From assembly GCA_016709005.1 (NCBI GenBank), contig JADJEU010000003.1, positions 62,001 to 126,000 of the forward strand: a stretch of 64,000 bases of DNA, given 5' to 3'. This document shows, in pieces, positions 9,018 to 17,147 of this stretch. Each line of letters opens with the position of its first letter. The stretch's first letter is position 1. The DNA comes from Crocinitomicaceae bacterium. GTDB taxonomy: Bacteria > Bacteroidota > Bacteroidia > Flavobacteriales_D > Crocinitomicaceae. The notes under the pieces were generated by a model. It was not told the origin of the DNA. It saw only the letters and a program-made list of their open reading frames with translations, and made no database searches. The translations under genes were made by a program, and so were the position numbers.

Positions 9018-10130
9018 CTAGATCTTTTTAAATTCTCTGCGCATTCTGAGCAAAGGTTTTTCAACAAAGTTAAAGCTTAGATCTGCTACAATCCAACTCA
9101 TCACAAAACCAAGCAGGGTAAATAGTATTTTGGTTGAGAAAGAGGTCATTTCAAAATCAAGTGAGTCAATTCCAATTACGATCAGCACATTTAAAATCGC
9201 CTGATAAACAAATAAGCCAAAACTGATTTTTCCAAGATGCGTGAGCACTTTGTTATTTCTGAATTTGAAAGGTGAATTTTTTCCAAACGTTTGGTCAAGA
9301 ATCATAAACGCAAAAAATGAACAAGTAATTAGAGGCACAATGCTGTAGATAAAAAAATTGGTGCTGATCAAATATCCCAAAAGAACAATGGCAAGACCGG
9401 CAATGTAAATTGGAAAGATGAATTTTTTAGGTATGTTTTTTACTTTCTCCAAATAATTTGATTCGGTTCTGACCAATTGTGCAAGTATGGCAGCCATGCC
9501 AATAGCAACGCCATATGCAAGTGGGTTGAATTCAAAAGACACATCCATAAAGTGACAGACAATTCGTGTCACAACTCCGGCTAATATGAAGAGTATTGCA
9601 ATGAACTTAAGAGCTCTACTTCCATATTTCAGAATCAATCCCCAAATAATATAAAAAGCGACAAACATAAGAATCACCCAAATCACCGCTAGATAAATAT
9701 ATTGTTCATTGATATAACTTGCGTAATACTCTGGAATCAACTGTAACAATTTGGGGCCATCGGGTGTTGTTACTACATTTAACTTGAGTGTTTTGATGAT
9801 AAGCGGATAAAATATAAACGCAAATGAAAGCGCTACAGCTGACAATGGAAGAAATCGAATAAATCTTCGTAGATAAAAACTTTTAAGTGCAAAACTTTGA
9901 TTGTATTTATACTCACGAAGACCTTGCGAAGTCAAAAGAAACGAAGAAATAAAAAAGAAAAAGTCAAAACTATTTATTTTCAAATAACCAATGACTAGCA
10001 GCATCTCATGATGAAACCCTTCTGTATCGGTGGATGAAAGAAAGAGAACGCTGAATAAAAATACCGGTATAAATCCAAAAAAGCGCAGTGCATCCAGATC
10101 TTTAAAATGTAGTCGTTTGGTTTTTGGCAT
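9018..10130 (-). CDS. Acyltransferase 3 family membrane protein (OafA/YrhL-like)
   Basis: Acyltransferase-3 proteins are polytopic membrane enzymes that move acetyl or other acyl groups onto surface sugars or lipids. The 370-residue protein has about ten hydrophobic segments, an N-terminal KDLDALRFFGFIPVFLFSV segment typical of the family's first helix and arginine-rich YLRRFIRFLPLSAVAL near residue 88. It is convergent with the ABC-F gene (5 bases between stops) and diverges from lnt. A TATATTTG box on the minus strand (10155-10162) lies about 25 bases before the start. The acceptor cannot be told from sequence. Confidence 0.85.
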   Translation of the reverse strand: MPKTKRLHFKDLDALRFFGFIPVFLFSVLFLSSTDTEGFHHEMLLVIGYLKINSFDFFFFISSFLLTSQGLREYKYNQSFALKSFYLRRFIRFLPLSAVALSFAFIFYPLIIKTLKLNVVTTPDGPKLLQLIPEYYASYINEQYIYLAVIWVILMFVAFYIIWGLILKYGSRALKFIAILFILAGVVTRIVCHFMDVSFEFNPLAYGVAIGMAAILAQLVRTESNYLEKVKNIPKKFIFPIYIAGLAIVLLGYLISTNFFIYSIVPLITCSFFAFMILDQTFGKNSPFKFRNNKVLTHLGKISFGLFVYQAILNVLIVIGIDSLDFEMTSFSTKILFTLLGFVMSWIVADLSFNFVEKPLLRMRREFKKI

Positions 10131-10154
10131 GTACCTAAGGTTCTAATCTCAAAT

Positions 10155-10162
10155 CAAATATA
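10155..10162 (-). promoter_or_regulatory. Candidate -7 box for the acyltransferase gene
   Basis: Read on the minus strand this is TATATTTG, a perfect TAnnTTTG match about 25 bases upstream of the start codon at 10130. A second overlapping-type match, TACTTTTG, directly precedes it (10163-10170). No -33 TTTG is evident at the usual spacing. Confidence 0.35.
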
Positions 10163-10228
10163 CAAAAGTAATTGAGCCTTAATAATTTGGTATTGTATGG
10201 TTAATAACCATCAATTTGTGAATAAGTG

Positions 10229-10236
10229 TAACTTTG
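10229..10236 (+). promoter_or_regulatory. -7 promoter box TAACTTTG placing the lnt start at 10242
   Basis: TAACTTTG matches TAnnTTTG exactly and lies five bases (CGCTG) before an ATG at 10242, the same geometry as at the ABC-F gene. It argues that lnt starts at 10242 on a leaderless transcript and not at the earlier in-frame ATG at 10197, which would lie upstream of the transcription start. Confidence 0.5.
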
Positions 10237-10241
10237 CGCTG

Positions 10242-11846
10242 ATGAAAATTGGAATTCTTTCACTCCTCATTTTAAGTATAGTTGGCGGCATTGGTATGGG
10301 CATCTCTTTTCCTTTTACCGGCGGATTATTGCCATTGGCTTTTGTTTCGTTTGTGCCGTTACTGATTATCAACTTCCAGCTCAACCTGCAAAAGCGCGGC
10401 AGATTTTGGTTGCGTTTTGGATTAAATTATCTCTACTTTGTAATCTTTAATTATATCACAACATGGTGGATTTATTATGCATCTGAGCCAGGCATGTTTA
10501 TGGCGGTTTTTGCAAATTCACTCCTAATGACTTTACCATTTTTTATCGGTGGATTTATTACCAGACAATTGGGTGAAGGCCGCGGACTGCTTGCGGTAAT
10601 GGTGCTATGGATGTCTTTTGAATATGCACATTTTTTCTGGGAACTTTCCTGGCCGTGGTTGAATCTGGGACATATTATCGGCAATACACCTAAACTAATG
10701 CAATGGTATGAGTACAGTGGAGTAACGGGTGGAACATGTTGGATTTTGGTCATCAATATTTTTGTTTACATGATTGTACGCAATCTCTGGATAAGAAAAG
10801 AATCGTGGAAAATTCAAGCGCCAATTCTGCTTTTTACAGCCTTAGGATTGATCATTCCAATTATAAGTTCACTGATGATTTATTACAATTATGAAGAGAA
10901 AAAGGATCCGGTAGATATTGTCATTGTTCAGCCAAACATTGAGGCACACTTCGAAAAATTTTACACTCCCTGGAATGCTCAGTTGGGTAAAATGTTTTCA
11001 TTGGCAGATCCGCAGGTAGATGAAAATGTTGATTTGGTGCTTTGTCCTGAAACCGCTATCAATATTGGCTTGGATGAAGCTAACTTATATGAAGAGCAAG
11101 CTATAAAATATGTACAGTCGTTTCAACGGGTAAAAGACAGTGTGCCGGTTTTGATTGGGGCATTTACACAAGCTTTTTTCAGAGAAGAACATTCGGCAGC
11201 ATCACGGCCTTTGGGTATTCATTGGTATGAAGATTATAACACGGCTTTGATGATTGATCCTTTGAAACCAATCCAATCGTATCATAAATCTAAATTGGTT
11301 TTGGGTTCTGAAAAATTACCTTTTGTCGGGATGTTTCCTTTTTTGAAATCGTATTCAGTAGAGTTGGGTGGAACAGCAGGTTTATTGGGAATTGGTGAAG
11401 AACCAGAACTTTTGGAAGCTAGCGGATTATATTTTGCCCCGGTGATTTGTTATGAGTCCGTTTACGGTGAGTATGTAAGTTATTTTACACGCAAGGGGGC
11501 AGATATTCTTACCGTGATTACAAATGATGGTTGGTGGCAAGATACACCCGGTTATAAACAGCATCGGATGTTCTCACAGATTCGTGCCATTGAAAACAGA
11601 CGCAGTGTTGCACGATCTGCCAATACAGGTGTGTCATGTTTTATTGATCAGCGAGGTGAAATAATCAGTGAAATCGGATACAACAAAGCAGGTGCAATTC
11701 GAGCAAAAATTAACCGTAATGATGAGTTTACGTTTTACGTTGCTTACGGCGATATTTTTGGCAGAATTTCTCTTTTTATGGCGATTGGCCTTTTCATTTT
11801 TGCCTGTGTAACCTACCTCAGAAGCCGGGGAATCCGAACCAGTTAG
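10242..11846 (+). CDS. lnt: Apolipoprotein N-acyltransferase Lnt
   Basis: Lnt transfers the third acyl chain to the N-terminal cysteine of lipoproteins in the inner membrane. The N-terminal half has several membrane helices; the C-terminal half is a nitrilase/CN-hydrolase domain with the three catalytic elements visible: Glu in LCPETAIN, Lys in YHKSKLVLGSEKLPF and Cys in PVICYESVYGEY. A final membrane helix closes the protein (FGRISLFMAIGLFIFACVTYL). The frame opens at 10197, but the start chosen here (MKIGILSLLIL) follows a perfect -7 box by five bases and gives a normal first helix. Length from this start is 534 residues. Confidence 0.93.
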   Translation: MKIGILSLLILSIVGGIGMGISFPFTGGLLPLAFVSFVPLLIINFQLNLQKRGRFWLRFGLNYLYFVIFNYITTWWIYYASEPGMFMAVFANSLLMTLPFFIGGFITRQLGEGRGLLAVMVLWMSFEYAHFFWELSWPWLNLGHIIGNTPKLMQWYEYSGVTGGTCWILVINIFVYMIVRNLWIRKESWKIQAPILLFTALGLIIPIISSLMIYYNYEEKKDPVDIVIVQPNIEAHFEKFYTPWNAQLGKMFSLADPQVDENVDLVLCPETAINIGLDEANLYEEQAIKYVQSFQRVKDSVPVLIGAFTQAFFREEHSAASRPLGIHWYEDYNTALMIDPLKPIQSYHKSKLVLGSEKLPFVGMFPFLKSYSVELGGTAGLLGIGEEPELLEASGLYFAPVICYESVYGEYVSYFTRKGADILTVITNDGWWQDTPGYKQHRMFSQIRAIENRRSVARSANTGVSCFIDQRGEIISEIGYNKAGAIRAKINRNDEFTFYVAYGDIFGRISLFMAIGLFIFACVTYLRSRGIRTS

Positions 11847-11902
11847 TGTCAGATTTTGCGGCAATTCTTTGCCAGAATTTCAGTCTTCGCTAGAAATAGC
11901 AG

Positions 11903-11910
11903 TACATTTG
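11903..11910 (+). promoter_or_regulatory. Candidate -7 box for grpE-dnaJ
   Basis: TACATTTG is a perfect TAnnTTTG match 67 bases upstream of the grpE start. The implied leader contains a possible eight-codon reading frame (ATG at 11920, encoding MSLNSLWQ) that ends before grpE. No -33 TTTG lies at the usual spacing. Confidence 0.35.
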
Positions 11911-11977
11911 CGTGACACAATGTCGTTAAACAGCCTCTGGCAGTGAATTTGTGTAGAGTTTAAAAAATTGTCAGCCG

Positions 11978-12553
11978 ATGGGACGCAAGGAAAAAGAAAA
12001 TACAGAATCAACTGAAAATATGGATACCCAAAATAGAACTGAAACCGGTGAAGAAACTGCAGGTGTTCAGAGTGAATTGAATACAGAAAATCAATCGGAA
12101 GAAATCACTGAAGCAGATGCTGAAAAAAAGTACGCCGAACTGAATGATAAATATCTGCGGTTGTATTCTGATTTTGATAATTTCAGAAAAAGAACAATTA
12201 AAGAAAAAGCAGATTTAATTAGTTCAGCAAGTGCCGATGTTTTGAAAGATCTTTTAGTGATCCTGGATGATTTTGAGCGAGCATCTGCTAACAATGAAAA
12301 AATTGATGATCCAAATGCCTTGCGTGAAGGCTTTAAATTGATACAACATAAGTTGATCCTTGCTTTAACAAGCAAAGGTCTGGAAGCCGTTGAGTCAAAA
12401 GGTGAAACATTTGATGCTGATAAGCACGAAGCGATCACCAACATTCCGGTAACCGATGAAAAGCAAAAAGGAAAAGTGGTTGATGTAGTTGAGCGTGGAT
12501 ATAATCTGAGAGGAAAAACATTGCGCTTTGCAAAAGTGATTGTAGGACAATAA
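11978..12553 (+). CDS. grpE: Nucleotide exchange factor GrpE
   Basis: GrpE releases ADP from DnaK during chaperone cycling. The 191-residue protein has an acidic, low-complexity N-terminal tail (residues 1-50), a long helix containing YLRLYSDFDNFRKRTIKEKA, and the C-terminal beta domain with the family motif HEAITNIPV and ending RGKTLRFAKVIVGQ. It is directly followed by dnaJ with 24 bases between, the usual Bacteroidota pairing. dnaK is not in the window. Confidence 0.96.
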   Translation: MGRKEKENTESTENMDTQNRTETGEETAGVQSELNTENQSEEITEADAEKKYAELNDKYLRLYSDFDNFRKRTIKEKADLISSASADVLKDLLVILDDFERASANNEKIDDPNALREGFKLIQHKLILALTSKGLEAVESKGETFDADKHEAITNIPVTDEKQKGKVVDVVERGYNLRGKTLRFAKVIVGQ

Positions 12554-12577
12554 ACAGTCTTTGAAAAACGAATTAGA

Positions 12578-13705
12578 ATGAGTCAGAAACGAGATTATTA
12601 CGATATCCTTGGCGTGAGCAAAACTGCAGATGAGCAGGAGATCAAAAAAGCATACCGTAAAATTGCATTAAAATATCACCCGGATAAAAATCCGGATAAC
12701 AAAGAAGCCGAAGAAAAATTTAAAGAAGCTGCAGAAGCTTATGAGATTTTGAGCGATGCTGATAAACGTTCCAAGTATGATCGTTTTGGTCATCAGGGCG
12801 TGAGTGGAGCTGGCGGCGGCGGTGGGTACGGCGGTGGCATGAACATGGAAGATATCTTTGACCAGTTTGGAGATATTTTTGGAAGCTCGTTTGGCGGCAG
12901 AGGATTTGGCGGAGGAAATGGCGGTGGTCAACGTATGACTCGTGGGTCAGACTTACGTATTAAAATCAAATTGAATCTCAAAGAAGTTGCAACAGGGGTC
13001 AAGAAAAAACTTAAAGTAAATAAGTTAGTTGCAGCTGAAGGTGTCACGTTTAATTCATGCAAAACATGTAACGGTCAAGGCCGCGTATTGCGTGTCACCC
13101 AAACGATGTTAGGCGCTATGCAAACACAATCAACGTGTCATGTTTGTCATGGAACCGGAAAAATCATTGATAAAAAACCAGCCGGTGCAGATGCGCAAGG
13201 TTTGAAAAGACAAGAAGATGTTGTTGAAGTAAATATACCTGCGGGAGTTGGTGAAGGCATGCAACTTAAAGTAAGTGGTCAGGGAAATGCCGGACCATTT
13301 GGCGGATATCCCGGTGATTTGTTGGTGGTGATTGAAGAAGAAAAGCATGAGCATTTGCAACGCGACGGAGAAAATCTGCACGCAGAAGCCTACATCAGTT
13401 TCACTGACGCAGTGCTTGGAAATACAATTGAAGTACCACTGGTTGAAGGAAAAGCTAAAATCAAAATTGAACCCGGAACACAAAGTGGAAAAATGCTTCG
13501 CCTCAGAGGTAAAGGATTGCCAAATCTGAATGGATACGGCAGCGGTGATTTGTTCGTACATATCAATGTCTGGACTCCAAAAAAAGTTTCTTCTGAAGAA
13601 AAAGCGATGCTTGAAAAGTTAGGTCAATCTGAAAATTTCTCTCCAAAACCAGAAGGCAAAGAACAAGGGTTTTTCAGAAAAATGAAAGATTTTTTTCAGG
13701 GATAA
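12578..13705 (+). CDS. dnaJ: Chaperone DnaJ with a reduced zinc-binding domain
   Basis: DnaJ delivers substrates to DnaK and stimulates its ATPase. The J domain (residues 1-70) has the HPD motif in KYHPDKNPDN; a Gly/Phe-rich stretch follows (about 75-125). The cysteine-rich domain has only two CxxCxGxG repeats, CKTCNGQG and CHVCHGTG, where classical DnaJ has four; the first and last, which form zinc site I, are missing without a frameshift. The substrate-binding beta domains follow (VEVNIPAGVGEGMQLKVSGQG, then GDLFVHINVWTP). At 375 residues the overall length is normal. Co-transcribed with grpE. Confidence 0.95.
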   Translation: MSQKRDYYDILGVSKTADEQEIKKAYRKIALKYHPDKNPDNKEAEEKFKEAAEAYEILSDADKRSKYDRFGHQGVSGAGGGGGYGGGMNMEDIFDQFGDIFGSSFGGRGFGGGNGGGQRMTRGSDLRIKIKLNLKEVATGVKKKLKVNKLVAAEGVTFNSCKTCNGQGRVLRVTQTMLGAMQTQSTCHVCHGTGKIIDKKPAGADAQGLKRQEDVVEVNIPAGVGEGMQLKVSGQGNAGPFGGYPGDLLVVIEEEKHEHLQRDGENLHAEAYISFTDAVLGNTIEVPLVEGKAKIKIEPGTQSGKMLRLRGKGLPNLNGYGSGDLFVHINVWTPKKVSSEEKAMLEKLGQSENFSPKPEGKEQGFFRKMKDFFQG

Positions 13706-13788
13706 TTAGCTCGTGTAAATTCTGATCTTTTTTTGAATGTTTTGAAATCTGTGAATTCTGATGTATATTAGTTTGATATACACGGACT

Positions 13789-15229
13789 ATGAAAAGATTT
13801 TACTCACTTATCATTCTTGCATTTTCGCTGCAGGTTGCAATTTCACAAACCACACATCAGGTTTGCATTTCTGAAGTTTATTCAACCGGAGCGTGTAACA
13901 GCACTACTGGCGTTTTTACACCGGGTAATCTCACCATTGCTGTTGGAGATCAAATCCAATTCACCACTTACATGGTTTTATTGGGCGGATATAATGGAAC
14001 CCATACCATTGTCTTCACAGGTTCTGCTGCAAACAATGTTTCGCTTCCAATTTCTACAAATATTCTTGCACCTGTAACAACAGTTACGACGCCGCCATTC
14101 ACAACACCGGGTGTATATCCCATGGAATGTACACATTCGAATCATTGCTTTATAGCAGATTTAATTGAGGGCTGGCCTTGTACCGGCTATTCCGTAACTG
14201 TGACCGGAAGCAGTTGTACGGCGGATGCCAATTTTAATTTAACAGCAAGCACGGTTTGTGCCGGAACTACAGTAAATTTTACAAATGCGTCAACGGGTGC
14301 AACAACATACTCCTGGAATATTGATGAATCTGAATTTAGTACCAGTACAAATTCATCCTATCTGTTTTCAACGCCCGGTACTTATGACATCGAGTTAATA
14401 GCCGATGGCGGAGCTTCTTGTCTGGATTCAATCACAAGTTCTGTTACCGTTATTGAAGCGGCTGTTGCAGGCAGCGATAATACTGCATCACTCTGCAATG
14501 AATCAGGTTCTTCGATTGATTTGAATACCTTGTTGTCTGGTAATAATGGAACCGGTGTTTGGGCAGAAACTTCTTCTTCAGGTCAGTTTGACAGTGGAAC
14601 CGGAGTTTTTAATGCGAGTGGTTTGTCTGCAGGTAATTATACTTTCACCCATACTGTTGCAGGAAATGTGCCTTGTCCAAATGATGTTTCAAATTTTACG
14701 GTGACTGTAAATCAATCACCGGCTATCAATTTGAATTTATCAGCTAACACTTTTTTTAGGTGATAGTGTTTACGTTGATTTTACAACGAGTGGTCTTGAA
14801 ACCGGAGCAACATTTGCATGGGGCTTCTGTGAAGTTCCTACGTTAGCTTCTGCAACTCCTTTTTATTATACATATGGCACTGCAGGAACTCTTTGTGTTT
14901 GCGTCGAAGTAGATAATAATAACGGTTGTCTGGTGAATGAATGTGAAACGGTAGTTGTAACTGACGCCAGTGGAATTGATGAGTTGACGGCATTGAATAT
15001 TTTGGTTTATCCGAATCCAACCAAAGAAAATTTTACAATTGATTTATCGAAAGTAGATGTGCCGGTCCGTGTAGTAATCAATGATAATTTGAATCAGGTT
15101 GTGCGCAACTATGAGACGCAGGCAAATTCCATTTTACAGGTTGAAACTAACGGAATGTCACCAGGAATTTATCAAGTGAGAATTGAAATTTCAGGAAAGA
15201 CCTTGACTTATCCTGTAATCTTGCAATAA
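13789..15229 (+). CDS. Secreted PKD-domain protein with T9SS sorting domain (one frameshift)
   Basis: The reading frame from 13789 begins with a signal peptide (MKRFYSLIILAFSLQVAISQ) and stops at 14763 after a run of seven T (14751-14757). Removing one T restores one frame to 15229, so this is one protein of about 480 residues. Residues 20-140 form a cysteine-rich domain with a cupredoxin look (HTIVFTG, then a YPMECTHSNH stretch); a PKD-like domain follows (TTYSWNIDESEF, TPGTYDIELIADGG). The C-terminus (YPNPTKENFTIDLS, SPGIYQVRIEISGKTLTYPV) is a type A T9SS sorting signal. Copper binding is inference. Likely surface-attached or secreted through the T9SS. Confidence 0.8.
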
Positions 15230-15232
15230 GAT

Positions 15233-16036
15233 TTAGAAGAAATAATTACCAGCTTCTTTTGAGTTTACAATCAAAACCGGAACACCTTCTTTATTTGTAA
15301 TCAGGTTTTGTGCAAAGGTGTCAAATTGCGGAAGTAAACTATCGCTGTGATATGCAAAGGCAATCAGATTTGCTTTCTCCCTTTACTGCGTAGGTCACAA
15401 TATCAGTAGCGTATCCTTTTACTTTTGGAATGACAGCAGGTACATAACTCAAGCCTTTTTCTTTAAATTGTTTTGAGATTAGTCCACTGTGAACTGCGCA
15501 TTTTAGCTTCAGGTTGCTATCAATTTTTTCTCAGTAAGAATATGAATTTCCGGATTTAGTCATTGCAGCAAGTCCGCTTGTTACTTGTTCAATCTGAGAC
15601 TTTCTTGTGACTCATCAATTGGAACAACAATTTTGCTCAGATCATCACCAGTAAATTTTTGCTGAACAACTAAGAATGGAACGTGCGTACTGGTAATCAC
15701 TTTAATTGCAAAACTTCAAACAACTTTTGCATTCCGGTAGCGCCGTGTGCCCCATTATAATCAAGATGATTTCAGTTCAGCGGCTTTTGAGGCAATATCT
15801 GTAAAAATGGTTCCCGATTTAATGTGATAGTTTACGGCAACTTCGGCGGGTTTGTCTTTGATGTCAGCAATGATTTTATCAAACTGTGCACTTACTTTTG
15901 CACGCTCTTTTTCATCTTTACAACGTGCAAAAGATCAACATTGGCCTGAATTTTTGTCAAGTTTAATCGCATACTTTAATGCGTTATCACCAACAGGTGT
16001 AAAATCATGAGGCACTAATATTGACCTGCGTTCCAT
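15233..16036 (-). pseudogene. Universal stress protein (UspA family, tandem domain), multiply frameshifted
   Basis: No long open frame exists here, but translating the minus strand in shifting frames recovers a UspA-type protein. It starts at the ATG at 16036 (RRSILVPHDFTPVGDNALKY), then shows LHVVKDEKERAKVSAQFDKI, KSGTIFTDIASKAAEL, the nucleotide-binding style IIMGTHGATGMQKLF, and a second domain with VVPIDESQESLR, ending at 15233. At least four single-base shifts interrupt it. The pattern fits a 265-residue two-domain Usp protein typical of Bacteroidota. It is either decayed or damaged by consensus errors; the second is favoured because neighbours show the same kind of shift. Confidence 0.65.
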
Positions 16037-16227
16037 AGTTTTGAGCTTTTCGGATTGGTGTAAAGATAACAAAAAGAAAAAAAACGCATTATACAAATAG
16101 AGATTAGGCCAAAAAGGGTTGATTTTGTTGGTGAGGAAGGCTTGTTCGGCTGAAATTCCGAAAAATGCAGCTTACATTTAGGAACTTTAGTTTCTGAATA
16201 TTGACATCAATTTATTCCTGTAATGTG

Positions 16228-16446
16228 TCACCCCTTTGGGGTTTAGATTTTCGTAATGTGGTTCGGATGTATATTATTTTCCTCCCTTCGGGATTTTGAG
16301 ATGAATTTTTTAATTTTATTTCTTAATGCTTTAGTATTTTCAATTTTCTTTTGTGATCCATCTTCAAATAGTTCCTTTAACCCCGACAGAGGTGCTAGTA
16401 CTTCACCTCAATAAAAGCACAAAGTAATCCAAACCCCCGAAGGGGT
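16228..16446. repeat. REP-like palindromes downstream of the RAYT-like gene
   Basis: Three short GC hairpins with three-base loops lie in otherwise AT-rich non-coding DNA: ACCCC-TTT-GGGGT at 16230-16242, TCCC-TTC-GGGA at 16283-16293 and CCCC-GAA-GGGG at 16435-16445. The last is inverted relative to the first. Together with the copies at 17008-17070 they flank the transposase gene on both sides. The remainder of 16037-16490 holds nothing else recognisable. Confidence 0.6.
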
Positions 16447-16490
16447 GACACCCTACGTCACAGATATTTTATTCTCCGGCAATAAGCCAT

Positions 16491-16981
16491 CTATAAAATC
16501 CATTCAAATAAATATTGTTCATCATATTCGATTTCAAATTGCTTCAAAAAACTTAAATACTCTTGCTTAAAACTTTTTTTTCGATGATGCTCTTCCTGAT
16601 TTGCAATATATCGAAATACATTTTCAATACTCGAATGGGAATGAAAAAAAAGCACCGTATCCTTCTTGCCACGAAAAGGACGATTAAGATAACCTTGATC
16701 ATTGATGAACTTAGACGAGTTGTTTTTATATCCCGCACTAAATCCGCGATACATATTGATGGTTTGATCCCTACAAAAACATGCACGTGATCTTCAACAC
16801 CGTTGACAATTATTGGTTTTTGATTCTTGCCGCGAATGGTGCCTGCCATATATTCGAAGACCTGGCTTCTCCAATCTTTGTGAAGTAAGTTTTGGCGATG
16901 TTTTACCGCAAAGACGTATTGAATATAAATTTGAGAAAATGTTCCGTTTCTTTTGTGATTTATTGGTTTTGCTTTAGGCAT
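16491..16981 (-). mobile_element. IS200-like / REP-associated tyrosine transposase (RAYT, Y1_Tnp), one frameshift
   Basis: Y1 transposases are single-strand HUH nucleases. The N-terminal frame gives MPKAKPINHKRNGTFSQIYI, AVKHRQNLLHK and the HUH motif in EDHVHVFVGIKPS; the C-terminal frame gives NNSSKFINDQGYL, the catalytic-tyrosine region VFRYIANQEEHHRKK and EYDEQYLFEWIL. They join at RDIK-NNSS if one T is added to the T5 run at 16733-16737, giving about 163 residues, a normal length. The open frame extends to 17011, but MPKAKP at 16981 is the family start. Palindromes of the REP type surround it, as in RAYT loci. Confidence 0.8.
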
Positions 16982-17006
16982 TTTATATATCATCCTGCAT
17001 TCTATT

Positions 17007-17106
17007 ATCACCCCTTCGGGGTTTGTTATTATTGTCCCTTCGGGTGGTAGATTAATTTCACCCCTTCGGGGTTTGTTAGTATTGCTTTTGTGGGAGGTAG
17101 ATTATT
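17007..17106 (+). repeat. Two tandem 50-bp units with REP-like hairpins
   Basis: A unit beginning CACCCCTTCGGGGTTTGTTA is repeated at 17007-17056 and 17057-17106. Each has an ACCCC-TTC-GGGGT hairpin at its start and ends GGTAGATTA. The first unit also has an inner CCC-TTC-GGG hairpin (17034-17042) that is degraded in the second. They lie just upstream of the RAYT-like gene. Confidence 0.75.
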
Positions 17107-17147
17107 TTTTCCTTTTCGGGTTCATTTTATCTAGTCTCTTTCAGTTT

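Noticed and set aside
10197..10241. Upstream start for lnt at 10197 (15 extra residues)
   Set aside because: The region contains a perfect -7 box, and the extra residues do not look like a signal or helix.
12091..12444. 117-codon antisense frame within grpE
   Set aside because: Shadow of a well-supported gene; similar antisense frames inside secA, recN, murB and dnaJ were dropped for the same reason.
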